A DNA stretch of 5,862 nucleotides from Thiomargarita sp. (GCA_030618965.1 JAUXCJ010000090.1:1-5862); one strand, 5' to 3'. Shown: positions 1-5,096, numbered from the stretch's first letter. Made by a program: numbers and translations. Notes: generated by a model not told the origin, from the letters alone.

Positions 1-23
1 AGAATATGTAAGTATCAGCCCCA

Positions 24-43
24 GCCGAATAACAACATTCGGC
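24..43 (+). promoter_or_regulatory. perfect 7-bp hairpin just upstream of the Rep start
   Basis: GCCGAAT (24-30) and ATTCGGC (37-43) form a perfect stem around the loop AACAAC. It is unusually GC-rich for this window and ends 3 bases before the TTG start of rep. It could limit rep translation or be part of an origin. It could also simply be coding if Rep starts further upstream, since the frame is open there. Confidence 0.5.
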
Positions 44-46
44 CGA

Positions 47-1102
47 TTGGAACCAAAACGTCAGAAATACGACGAAAGATGGGAATCCTTAACAAAAGAA
101 GAACAAGACAAATTATTAGGAAACAAACCCCCAATATTCAGAGAGCACTCAGGGATAATATCACGGAAAGCAAAACGTAGAATGTTAAAGGCAATTGATT
201 GGTTGCTTATGCTTTCGGAAAACAAAACTGTTTTTTCTCCTTCAACAAAGAAAAAGTTCAAATTCAAAATTTCATTTATCACACTTACCCTAGCAAGTAA
301 GCAAGTACATTCAGATAACGAAATTAAGTCTGAGTTGCTTAATCAGTTTCTAATCGAAGCCCGTAAGAAGTGGGGCGTTGACAAATATGTTTGGCGTGCC
401 GAAAAACAAATGAACGGCAATATTCACTTTCATATTGTCGTAGATAAATTCATACAATACGATAGACTTCGAAAAGTTTGGAATAGGATCCAAAACAAAC
501 TTGGTTACGTAGATCAGTATGCAGTTGAGCAAGTAAAATTCCACAAAGACGGTTTTAAATTCAGAAAAGAGTTTGGTAAAAAGTGGAGCTATGCAAAGCA
601 AAAGAAAGCTTATCACGAAGGTATGGCTTGCAATTGGATCAATCCAAATTCAACCGATATTCATTCAGTCACAAAGGTTAGGAATCTAGCCAACTACATA
701 GGAAAATATTGTTCCAAAAATCCAAAAGCAAAAGTTATAAATTGCAATAAAAATGTATCGTTTTCCCCACGTAGGGAAAACGATAATTTCGATTTTACAT
801 CTTGCAAAATTGCCGTTGAATATGAGGAGAAATTAGTGACTGGTAAGTCCTGGGGTTTGTCTCAATCACTATCAAGAATTAAGAATTTGGTTATAGTTAG
901 AGATTCAAGAATTAATGACGACTTAAGAAGTTTACAAGATTATTATTGCGATAAAGTTCATGAGGGCGAATATTTTTGTACACTAAGAGCTGATTTTTTA
1001 GAATGGCGTGGAAAAACTTTCGGTCATATGTCAAAAGTGTTCGAAGATTACATAAAACAGATGAAATTACAAATATCGGGATATGCACCTGCTTTTGTCT
1101 GA
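47..1102 (+). CDS. HUH-type rolling-circle replication initiator (Rep)
   Basis: This protein probably nicks one strand at the replication origin and joins covalently to the 5' end, starting rolling-circle synthesis. A beta-strand motif (FITLTL, residues 77-82) is followed by the HUH metal-binding motif H128-F-H130 inside GNIHFHIVVD. The catalytic motif is Y217-I-G-K220-Y221; two tyrosines four residues apart resemble the phiX174 gpA/inovirus G2P superfamily. The layout resembles the 'rolling circle replication-associated protein' (ORF2/G2P-like) common in Bacteroidota. No helicase domain is visible. The start chosen is TTG at 47. The frame stays open upstream to the window edge with no ATG, so a longer N-terminus is possible if the window is linear. 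Residues 1-70 are highly charged and poorly conserved in appearance, so the core domain is unaffected by this doubt. The Rep function is well supported; the start is uncertain. Confidence 0.9.
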   Translation: MEPKRQKYDERWESLTKEEQDKLLGNKPPIFREHSGIISRKAKRRMLKAIDWLLMLSENKTVFSPSTKKKFKFKISFITLTLASKQVHSDNEIKSELLNQFLIEARKKWGVDKYVWRAEKQMNGNIHFHIVVDKFIQYDRLRKVWNRIQNKLGYVDQYAVEQVKFHKDGFKFRKEFGKKWSYAKQKKAYHEGMACNWINPNSTDIHSVTKVRNLANYIGKYCSKNPKAKVINCNKNVSFSPRRENDNFDFTSCKIAVEYEEKLVTGKSWGLSQSLSRIKNLVIVRDSRINDDLRSLQDYYCDKVHEGEYFCTLRADFLEWRGKTFGHMSKVFEDYIKQMKLQISGYAPAFV

Positions 1103-1103
1103 T

Positions 1104-1135
1104 TTTGTTTATTAACGAAAAATGACTTAATTTAC
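1104..1135 (+). promoter_or_regulatory. candidate Bacteroidota promoter for paralog 1
   Basis: TTTG at 1104-1107 is followed after 20 nt by TAATTTAC at 1128-1135. This resembles the Bacteroidota -33 TTTG / -7 TAnnTTTG pair with its usual 19-21 nt spacing; the -7 box differs from consensus in its last two bases. It lies just after the rep stop and about 45 nt before the ATG at 1182, which suits independent transcription of the first paralog. Confidence 0.42.
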
Positions 1136-1181
1136 AAGTAATAATAAAAAACAGTTCTTTTTCTCATTAATAAACTAAGCT

Positions 1182-1874
1182 ATGAAAATCAAATGGGGTG
1201 CATTAGTCGTTGCAGGTTCGGGTAAAGTTGGCGGACACGTCGCAGCAAGAAATTCAAGTGGTGCATATCTTCGCACAAAAGTAACACCTGTTAATCCTAA
1301 AACAGTTGATCAGATTGCAGCTCGTGCTCGTTTGGGTGCAAATGCTAAGGCATGGGGCGGAATCACACAAGATCAAAGAGATGCTTGGAATCAAAATTCG
1401 GTTGATTTTAACTCGAAAAACATTTTCGGTGACAAAATCAAATTGTCAGGTATCAATGTTTTCTCTCGTTTAAATAACAACTTGTTGTTAATTGGTGAAA
1501 CAACTTTAGATACTCCTCCTGTGGCTGAAAGCTTTGCAGGTCCTACAACTGTTTCAGTTGTTTCTAATGTTCAAGGTGGTGTATTAACCATTTCCCCCGA
1601 TTTTGCTGTTCCAGTTGGAGCAAAAGGTGTAGTTAGAATGACTTCCCCACAATCTGCTGGTAAGAAATTTGTTAAGTCTGAATTTAGAGTAATCGACATT
1701 GCCGATGCAGGTTCAGCCGCTCCTTATGATGTTGCAGCAGCATATCAAGCGAAATTCGGTGCTTTGCCTTTAGAAGGTCAAAAAGTATTTGTTGAGATTT
1801 ATTTAATTTCTACTAGTACTGGTATCGCTTCACAGAGGACAATAGGTTCTACAATTACTATCGATCAGGTTTAA
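1182..1874 (+). CDS. paralog 1 of three: candidate major structural protein (function unknown)
   Basis: This 230-aa protein has no signal peptide or membrane segment. The N-terminal part has S-G-K-V-G-G (13-18), R-T-K-V-T-P-V-N-P-K-T-V-D-Q (31-44), an R-A-R-L segment, A-W (57-58), Q-R-D-A-W (65-69) and K-L-S-G-I-N-V-F (87-94). A Pro-Pro boundary near 112 leads into a beta-rich C-terminal part ending V-F-V-E-I-Y-L-I-S-T-S-T-G-I-A-S. From memory this layout resembles Bacteroidota families of unknown function such as DUF6266; that is not verified. The next two proteins share it along their whole length. The composition is richer in Ala, Gly and Val than the neighbours. With a candidate promoter upstream and a strong terminator after it, this suggests high expression, as expected of a main capsid or coat protein. 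That role is inference; an adhesin or other surface protein is an alternative. Confidence 0.75.
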   Translation: MKIKWGALVVAGSGKVGGHVAARNSSGAYLRTKVTPVNPKTVDQIAARARLGANAKAWGGITQDQRDAWNQNSVDFNSKNIFGDKIKLSGINVFSRLNNNLLLIGETTLDTPPVAESFAGPTTVSVVSNVQGGVLTISPDFAVPVGAKGVVRMTSPQSAGKKFVKSEFRVIDIADAGSAAPYDVAAAYQAKFGALPLEGQKVFVEIYLISTSTGIASQRTIGSTITIDQV

Positions 1875-1894
1875 TCTGATTCACTCATAATTTT

Positions 1895-1931
1895 AAAAAG
1901 CTCACGTCTGGTCAACGTGGGCTTTTTTTTT
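1895..1931 (+). terminator. strong intrinsic terminator after paralog 1
   Basis: AAAAAGCTCACGT (1895-1907) pairs with ACGTGGGCTTTTT (1915-1927) across a 7-nt loop, with a single G-U pair. Nine consecutive Ts (1923-1931) follow the GC core. It lies 20 nt after the stop of paralog 1 and separates it from paralog 2, so the two are probably present at different levels. Confidence 0.9.
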
Positions 1932-1974
1932 ACCCTTAATTTTAAAAAATGTATATTTAGAGAAAATAAGGAAA

Positions 1975-1982
1975 TAGTTTAC
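1975..1982 (+). promoter_or_regulatory. possible -7 element for paralogs 2 and 3
   Basis: TAGTTTAC at 1975-1982 closely matches the TAATTTAC box before paralog 1 and lies 21 nt before the ATG at 2004. A second TAnnTTTA-like word, TATATTTA, is at 1952-1959. No good TTTG partner is seen at the right distance from either. Some promoter is expected here because a terminator lies directly upstream. Confidence 0.25.
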
Positions 1983-2003
1983 AAATATTTAAAACTTCAT
2001 ATT

Positions 2004-2687
2004 ATGGCACGAATTAAATTAAGTCCGCTTATTTCAAGTATTAATGGTAAACTTGGTAACGCTGTATTTCAAGGAGGCAAATCAGGCATTATTTTAAGGG
2101 AAAAAGTAGTTCCAAGAAATCAAAACACAACAAAGCAAGTTGCAGCAAGAAACAGACTAAGCACAGTCAAGGCAGCATGGCAACATTTATCAACATCAGC
2201 TCGTGACACTTGGAAATCATTTGCAAGTTTCTATCAAAAGAAAACGAAATTTAATTCAACTAAGATATTGACAGCTTATGAGGTATTCATGCAGCACAAT
2301 ACAGTAAGATTCCAAGGGGATTATGATATTTTGGAAACAACAACATTCGGAATTAGTTCAGTTGATTTAGTAAGTACTAATTTGACTTTACCAATACCAA
2401 ATCAATTAACTATTAGCCTTGCAATAACTCCTGAGGATGATATTGATAATGTAGCTGTTTATATATCAAAGCCATTTAGACAAAGTTCCAGCATTGCAAA
2501 ATCAGAAGTGAGATTCTTATTAAGTCAAGCAAACCCTTTGGAATTAACAGATATAACAGCTTTATATTTGGAATTATTCAAAAGATTACCAAAGTCAGGC
2601 GAAAAAGTTTTAATCAAATCAATTGGATTCTCCACCAATTCAGGTTGGACAAGCAAGCCACATTTTGAAGAAAAAACATTAGCATAA
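2004..2687 (+). CDS. paralog 2 of three: structural-like protein (function unknown)
   Basis: This is a 227-aa protein starting MARIKLSP at the ATG at 2004. A longer frame from a GTG at 1917 is rejected because it begins inside the terminator stem. It repeats the paralog 1 layout: N-G-K-L-G-N (14-19), V-V-P-R-N-Q-N-T-T-K-Q (35-45), R-N-R-L, K-A-A-W (56-59), A-R-D-T-W (66-70), a T-A-Y-E-V-F segment (90-95), then a beta-rich second half with V-A-V-Y-I-S-K-P-F-R and a C-terminal S-G-E-K-V-L-I-K-S-I-G-F-S-T-N-S-G motif. It is Lys, Ser and Thr rich and has lower GC than paralog 1. Paralog 3 follows after 19 nt, suggesting a shared transcript. It is probably a minor member of the same assembly, by inference from homology only. 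Confidence 0.72.
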   Translation: MARIKLSPLISSINGKLGNAVFQGGKSGIILREKVVPRNQNTTKQVAARNRLSTVKAAWQHLSTSARDTWKSFASFYQKKTKFNSTKILTAYEVFMQHNTVRFQGDYDILETTTFGISSVDLVSTNLTLPIPNQLTISLAITPEDDIDNVAVYISKPFRQSSSIAKSEVRFLLSQANPLELTDITALYLELFKRLPKSGEKVLIKSIGFSTNSGWTSKPHFEEKTLA

Positions 2688-2706
2688 ACACTTAAAATCT
2701 TAAGCT

Positions 2707-3447
2707 ATGGCACGAATTATATATGGTCCTATAATCACAGATATCAAAGGTTCTATTGGTGGGATGACTTTCCAAAAGAACGGATCAGGCACAATTGCAA
2801 GATTGAAACCTCGTAAAACAAAAACCAATACCCAAAAACAAAGAGATCAGCAACCAAGATTAAAGCAAGTCCAAGCCGCTTGGAACTTGTTAACATTAAT
2901 CAACAAGGTTTTATGGAATGACTTTGCAGCCATTAATAATAAAATCGGTTTAGATGGTCAAGAAAAGAAATTGACAGGTTACCAATGGTTTCTAACAATT
3001 AATGAAAATAGATTGTTAATTAGTCAACCTATTTTATCAGCTCCGCCGATTTATGAAATTGTTAATCCTATTTTAGGTATATATTTAAGTTGGAATCAAA
3101 ATATTTTAGATGCTTCATATAATGAAACATTCCCAGGAGATAAGTATGGTCTGTTATTCTATGCTTCATTTGTTTTAAATTCAGCTAGTAAATTTGATTT
3201 TAATAAAACTCGATTAGTAAGGAAAGCACCAATTGCGACAGATGGGACTAGGGCTTTTTTAAGGGTTTCTGATCCAACATGGTGGATCCCTTATTATAAT
3301 GAAACATTTCCGCCAAACTTAGGAACTAAAAGTTTTTATTTAGCTGTATATATTCGTTTTATTTCAAAAAGTTCAGGCATATCTAGTCTGGCCTACACAA
3401 CAATTTCGAAATTTGTTTGGGATGGCACCAAGTATGTGATTGAGTAA
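2707..3447 (+). CDS. paralog 3 of three: structural-like protein (function unknown)
   Basis: This 246-aa protein shares its MARI start with paralog 2; the first 13 bases, ATGGCACGAATTA, are identical. Family features in order are K-G-S-I-G-G (14-19), a basic P-R-K-T-K-T-N-T-Q stretch (35-43) matching the P-x-N-P-x-T-x-x-Q motif only loosely, Q-A-A-W (56-59), a degenerate L-W-N-D-F segment, K-L-T-G-Y-Q-W-F (88-95), N-R-L-L, and S-A-P-P (111-114) before a beta-rich C-terminal half. The end, Y-L-A-V-Y-I-R-F-I-S-K-S-S-G-I-S-S, matches the corresponding part of paralog 1. Unique features are two YNETFP copies (138-143 and 197-202), several aromatic residues near 192-198 and a slightly longer tail. 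It is the most diverged of the three and may have a specialised position, such as a vertex, spike or attachment protein, if the set forms a particle. That last point is speculation. Confidence 0.72.
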   Translation: MARIIYGPIITDIKGSIGGMTFQKNGSGTIARLKPRKTKTNTQKQRDQQPRLKQVQAAWNLLTLINKVLWNDFAAINNKIGLDGQEKKLTGYQWFLTINENRLLISQPILSAPPIYEIVNPILGIYLSWNQNILDASYNETFPGDKYGLLFYASFVLNSASKFDFNKTRLVRKAPIATDGTRAFLRVSDPTWWIPYYNETFPPNLGTKSFYLAVYIRFISKSSGISSLAYTTISKFVWDGTKYVIE

Positions 3448-3481
3448 TTCACATGTATATTTATAACAAGGCAGCCATACT

Positions 3482-3525
3482 GTAAAAGAAAGTCGCCAGT
3501 AATACAACAAGACTAAAGCTTTTAC
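3482..3525. repeat. inverted repeat GTAAAAG / CTTTTAC
   Basis: GTAAAAG at 3482-3488 and CTTTTAC at 3519-3525 are perfect 7-bp arms around a 30-nt spacer. It lies downstream of paralog 3 but has no T tract, so it does not look like an intrinsic terminator. It may be chance in AT-rich DNA. Confidence 0.3.
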
Positions 3526-3623
3526 GATCAGGACAAAATCAAAACACATGTTGAATAATAGTAAGGCATGAATAAAACAAATCAAAGGCAAGTCGTGAAC
3601 AAAATTTAAACAACTCGTGAGAC

Positions 3624-3678
3624 AATTAAGAGCCGATTAAGATCAGATTAAAAACAGATTAAAAGCAGCTTAAGAGCA
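3624..3678 (+). repeat. five tandem 11-bp iteron-like repeats
   Basis: Five head-to-tail 11-bp units with no spacer read AATTAAGAGCC, GATTAAGATCA, GATTAAAAACA, GATTAAAAGCA and GCTTAAGAGCA. The consensus is GATTAARARCA. A sixth, decayed unit may follow at 3679-3689. An 11-bp period is about one helical turn and puts the same face of each unit on one side of the DNA, as in Rep or regulator binding arrays. The binding protein is unknown. Confidence 0.75.
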
Positions 3679-3692
3679 GAAAAATTGAGATT

Positions 3693-3770
3693 GTTATGAT
3701 AGAATTACTTATTATTTAAATAGCGGCCATGATGAAATTGAATCTTAGTTATGATGGAATTACTTGTTAT
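3693..3770 (+). repeat. 23-bp direct repeat spanning the GIY-YIG gene start
   Basis: The 23-nt copies at 3693-3715 and 3748-3770 differ at two positions (A/G at the 9th and 19th base). Both begin GTTATGAT and contain GAATTACTT. The second copy lies inside the GIY-YIG gene and encodes Y-D-G-I-T-C-Y. The first, read in the matching frame, would encode Y-D-R-I-T-Y-Y before a stop further on. This suggests a local duplication of the gene's beginning or a target-site-like duplication. Confidence 0.7.
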
Positions 3771-4055
3771 GTGTATGTATTGAGATGTGATAAGAAGATG
3801 TTTTATACAGGACTGACAAATAATATGGAGCGAAGGATTAAAGAACATAGAAATACTAAAACAGGCTATACAAAAAAGTTTAAGCAAAAGGAAATAGTGT
3901 TTTTATATCAGTTGGATAATAGGAAAGAAGCTAGGAAGGTCGAGATTTATATTAAAGAAGTTGGAGCAAGGAAATTTCTATTGAAGTATGAAAAGGGATT
4001 AAAATTAGAAACACGAACAAAACTTTATATAAAATCACTTCTACAAATTATTTAA
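3729..4055 (+). CDS. single-domain GIY-YIG nuclease
   Basis: This is a 108-aa protein made almost entirely of one GIY-YIG endonuclease domain, a fold that cleaves DNA using a metal ion and conserved Tyr, Arg and Glu residues. The GIY element appears as C-Y-V-Y-V-L-R-C (13-20) and the YIG element as Y-T-G-L-T-N-N (27-33). R36-R37 in M-E-R-R-I-K-E-H supply the arginine, and E73 in A-R-K-V-E-I-Y-I-K-E is the likely metal-binding glutamate. The layout matches stand-alone UvrC-N-like/YhbQ-type proteins of about 80-100 aa. The start could be either ATG of the ATGATG at 3729; an in-frame TAA at 3717-3719 rules out a longer product. No DNA-binding domain is attached. It lies 13 nt before the next gene and probably shares its transcript. 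Possible roles are element mobility, repair or replication resolution; the sequence does not decide. Confidence 0.88.
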   Translation: MMKLNLSYDGITCYVYVLRCDKKMFYTGLTNNMERRIKEHRNTKTGYTKKFKQKEIVFLYQLDNRKEARKVEIYIKEVGARKFLLKYEKGLKLETRTKLYIKSLLQII

Positions 4056-4068
4056 AACTTATCTAGCT

Positions 4069-4332
4069 ATGTATTGGAAACTAATACTATCATGGGTCAC
4101 TCGCTTTAAGAATTTTTTCAAAACAGGAATTATTATTGACTTTATGGAATCTTCACACAGACAAAAAGACTTGATCAAGAATGCTAAGGTTAAGAGAGTT
4201 ATTAAACAGATTGAATTTAGTTTAAAGCCGCTAAGGTTGACAATTAAGAGAATCACGGTTTATGATGACTTTGATAAGATTAGTGTTGAGAATAAACAGA
4301 TCAAGATTTCACTAAAAAAGAGCCAGACTTAA
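4069..4332 (+). CDS. basic 87-aa protein of unknown function
   Basis: I do not recognise this protein. It is Lys/Arg-rich. The N-terminal 25 residues, beginning MYWKLILSWVTRF, are aromatic and amphipathic and could lie on a membrane, but they are not a clean transmembrane helix. The middle (about 29-60) is a charged, probably helical stretch. The C-terminal part, with I-T-V-Y-D-D-F, I-S-V-E-N and I-K-I-S-L-K-K, looks like short beta strands. The gene follows the GIY-YIG gene after 13 nt and its stop lies in the loop of a terminator, so the two probably form an operon. The ATG is preceded by AGCT, as in paralogs 1 and 3, which supports this start. A nuclease partner, DNA-binding protein or small lysis-type protein are all possible and none is shown. 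Confidence 0.65.
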   Translation: MYWKLILSWVTRFKNFFKTGIIIDFMESSHRQKDLIKNAKVKRVIKQIEFSLKPLRLTIKRITVYDDFDKISVENKQIKISLKKSQT

Positions 4333-4351
4333 CAGTTTGGTTTTTCTTTTT
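4314..4351 (+). terminator. intrinsic terminator closing the GIY-YIG operon
   Basis: The A-rich left arm ending GAGCCAGACT (4320-4329) pairs with AGTTTGGTTTTTC (4334-4346) around the loop TAAC (4330-4333), forming about 12 pairs with some G-U. A T-rich run continues to 4351. The stop codon of the 87-aa gene lies in the loop. The GC core is modest, but the shape and T tract are right. Confidence 0.75.
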
Positions 4352-4352
4352 G

Positions 4353-4449
4353 CCTAAGCTTGTATTTTCTTCACTTAGTTAATTTTGTACTCCCTCGCAA
4401 GCTCAGTCCGTTAAAATCACCTAAGCTCCAAAATCCTGCACTTAGTCAA
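4353..4449 (+). repeat. two 30-nt CTAAG...CTTAG stem-loop repeats
   Basis: Units at 4353-4382 and 4420-4449, offset by 67 nt, both start CCTAAGCT and end CACTTAGT(T/C)AA, with different sequence between. In each, CTAAG can pair with CTTAG across 15 nt. Conserved arms with a varied loop suggest the stem itself matters. Confidence 0.55.
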
Positions 4450-4622
4450 AAAGTATCCTGCAACACACAATTGTCTGAATATCGGAACTCTACAACAAGG
4501 CGTGCCAATCCTACACACTAGCTAAAAACACAAAAATTGGCACATGATAAAACTTCGCTGTGCTCAGAAAAGAAAAGTTTCATTTTCCTAACTACACACA
4601 GCTTCCCTCGTAAACTCAGTCC
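4391..4622 (+). repeat. 19-bp direct repeat in the non-coding region
   Basis: Copies at 4391-4409 and 4604-4622 follow the consensus TCCCTCGYAARCTCAGTCC and match at 17 of 19 positions. A further related pair, CTACACACTAGCT (from 4511) and CTACACACAGCT (from 4592), lies between them. The region seems to have partly grown by duplication. Confidence 0.6.
4502..4543. repeat. perfect 8-bp inverted repeat
   Basis: GTGCCAAT (4502-4509) and ATTGGCAC (4536-4543) form a perfect stem with a 26-nt loop. No T tract follows, so it is not a terminator. It is one of several hairpins in the non-coding region. Confidence 0.45.
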
Positions 4623-4688
4623 AGCAGTGTCGGCAACTCGAATTATTTGAATTCTTTATAAATCTTGATAGAGTTGTGTTTCGTTGTT

Positions 4689-4786
4689 CGCACGCCACTT
4701 ACCTATCTCTTGCATGCCATGTCTAAAAAAAACGCGTTTCGCGTTTCTTTTATTCACAGCATGCAAGTGACGGTAAATGTCATGCG
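4689..4786. repeat. nested 98-nt inverted repeat, candidate origin hairpin
   Basis: Three stems share one centre near 4738. The innermost is AAACGCG (4730-4736) with CGCGTTT (4740-4746) around TTT. The middle is CTTGCATGC (4709-4717) with GCATGCAAG (4759-4767), a perfect 9 bp. The outer is CGCACGCCACTTACC (4689-4703) with GGTAAATGTCATGCG (4772-4786), matching at 12 of 15. Together they would fold single-stranded DNA into one long interrupted hairpin. It is the strongest candidate for a replication-origin or packaging structure. A terminator is less likely because no gene ends just before it, although the apex is flanked by A and T runs. Confidence 0.7.
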
Positions 4787-4904
4787 CCATGGAAAAAGAA
4801 AGCTCCGCCTCTAATTTCATTTTAGCTCTTTACAATCATTTTGGTTCGTTGCACTTGATTTGCATTATTTGTTTAGCAAAAACTGATTTAATAGTTAAAA
4901 AGCA

Positions 4905-4985
4905 AATAAATAAAAAAGGGCTATAATTTATTTTCAGCTCCAAAAAGCTCGTCACTACGCTCCTCTTTGCCCTTTTTCATTTATT
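4905..4985. repeat. 17-bp near-perfect inverted repeat with large loop
   Basis: AATAAATAAAAAAGGGC (4905-4921) pairs with GCCCTTTTTCATTTATT (4969-4985) at 16 of 17 positions, around a 47-nt loop that contains two AGCTC words. Transcribed in either direction, the GGGC/GCCC core is followed by T-rich sequence, so it could be a bidirectional terminator with a long loop or a second ssDNA hairpin. Confidence 0.6.
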
Positions 4986-5030
4986 CACTTTTTTGGGGAA
5001 AAATTAAGCTTGCTTTAAATTAGCTCTTAA

Positions 5031-5048
5031 GGCGTAGTCCAGGCGTAG
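5031..5048 (+). repeat. two GGCGTAG copies spaced 11 bp
   Basis: GGCGTAG occurs at 5031-5037 and 5042-5048, an 11-bp offset. It is GC-rich against its background and lies about 50 nt upstream of the candidate promoter of the small-gene run, so it could be a two-site operator. This is weak evidence. Confidence 0.3.
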
Positions 5049-5096
5049 CCTCTTCAATTTTATCTATAACATTAAAAAAACAATAGAAATTAAGTA

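Larger units (their letters stand above)
3448..3728. other. non-coding spacer between the paralog block and the GIY-YIG gene
   Basis: These 281 bases hold no convincing ORF on either strand. They contain the GTAAAAG/CTTTTAC inverted repeat, two approximate copies of (G/C)TCGTGA (in 3587-3620), the 11-bp tandem iteron-like array (3624-3678) and the first copy of a 23-bp direct repeat (3693-3715). No terminator is obvious after paralog 3, so transcription may run into the next genes. The repeat density suggests a replication or partition locus, or an old insertion boundary. Confidence 0.6.

Noticed and set aside
1917..2003. GTG-initiated N-terminal extension of paralog 2 (256 aa)
   Set aside because: The extension begins inside the terminator stem and T tract, and its residues are low-complexity. 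The ATG at 2004 gives an MARI start shared with paralog 3 and aligns with the family.
1182..3447. Microviridae VP1 or inovirus coat/Zot genes
   Set aside because: No protein near 500 aa, no short hydrophobic coat protein with a signal peptide, and no Walker A ATPase is present. The element does not fit either standard family despite its HUH Rep.
3373..3591. Minus-strand 72-aa ORF
   Set aside because: It overlaps the end of paralog 3 and the spacer, is a low-complexity hydrophobic reading of AT-rich antisense, and has no supporting context. The other minus-strand ORFs (61-282, 350-616, 3705-3887, 4059-4256) are likewise shadows of genes.
3624..3678. CRISPR-like array
   Set aside because: The units are 11 bp and directly adjacent with no spacers, so this is an iteron-type tandem repeat.
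4719..4814. 31-aa basic ORF (MSKKNAFRVSF...) over the nested hairpin
   Set aside because: It lies entirely within and just beyond the inverted repeat, so its codons are explained by the palindrome. It has no promoter and no recognisable pattern. I kept the DNA structure instead.
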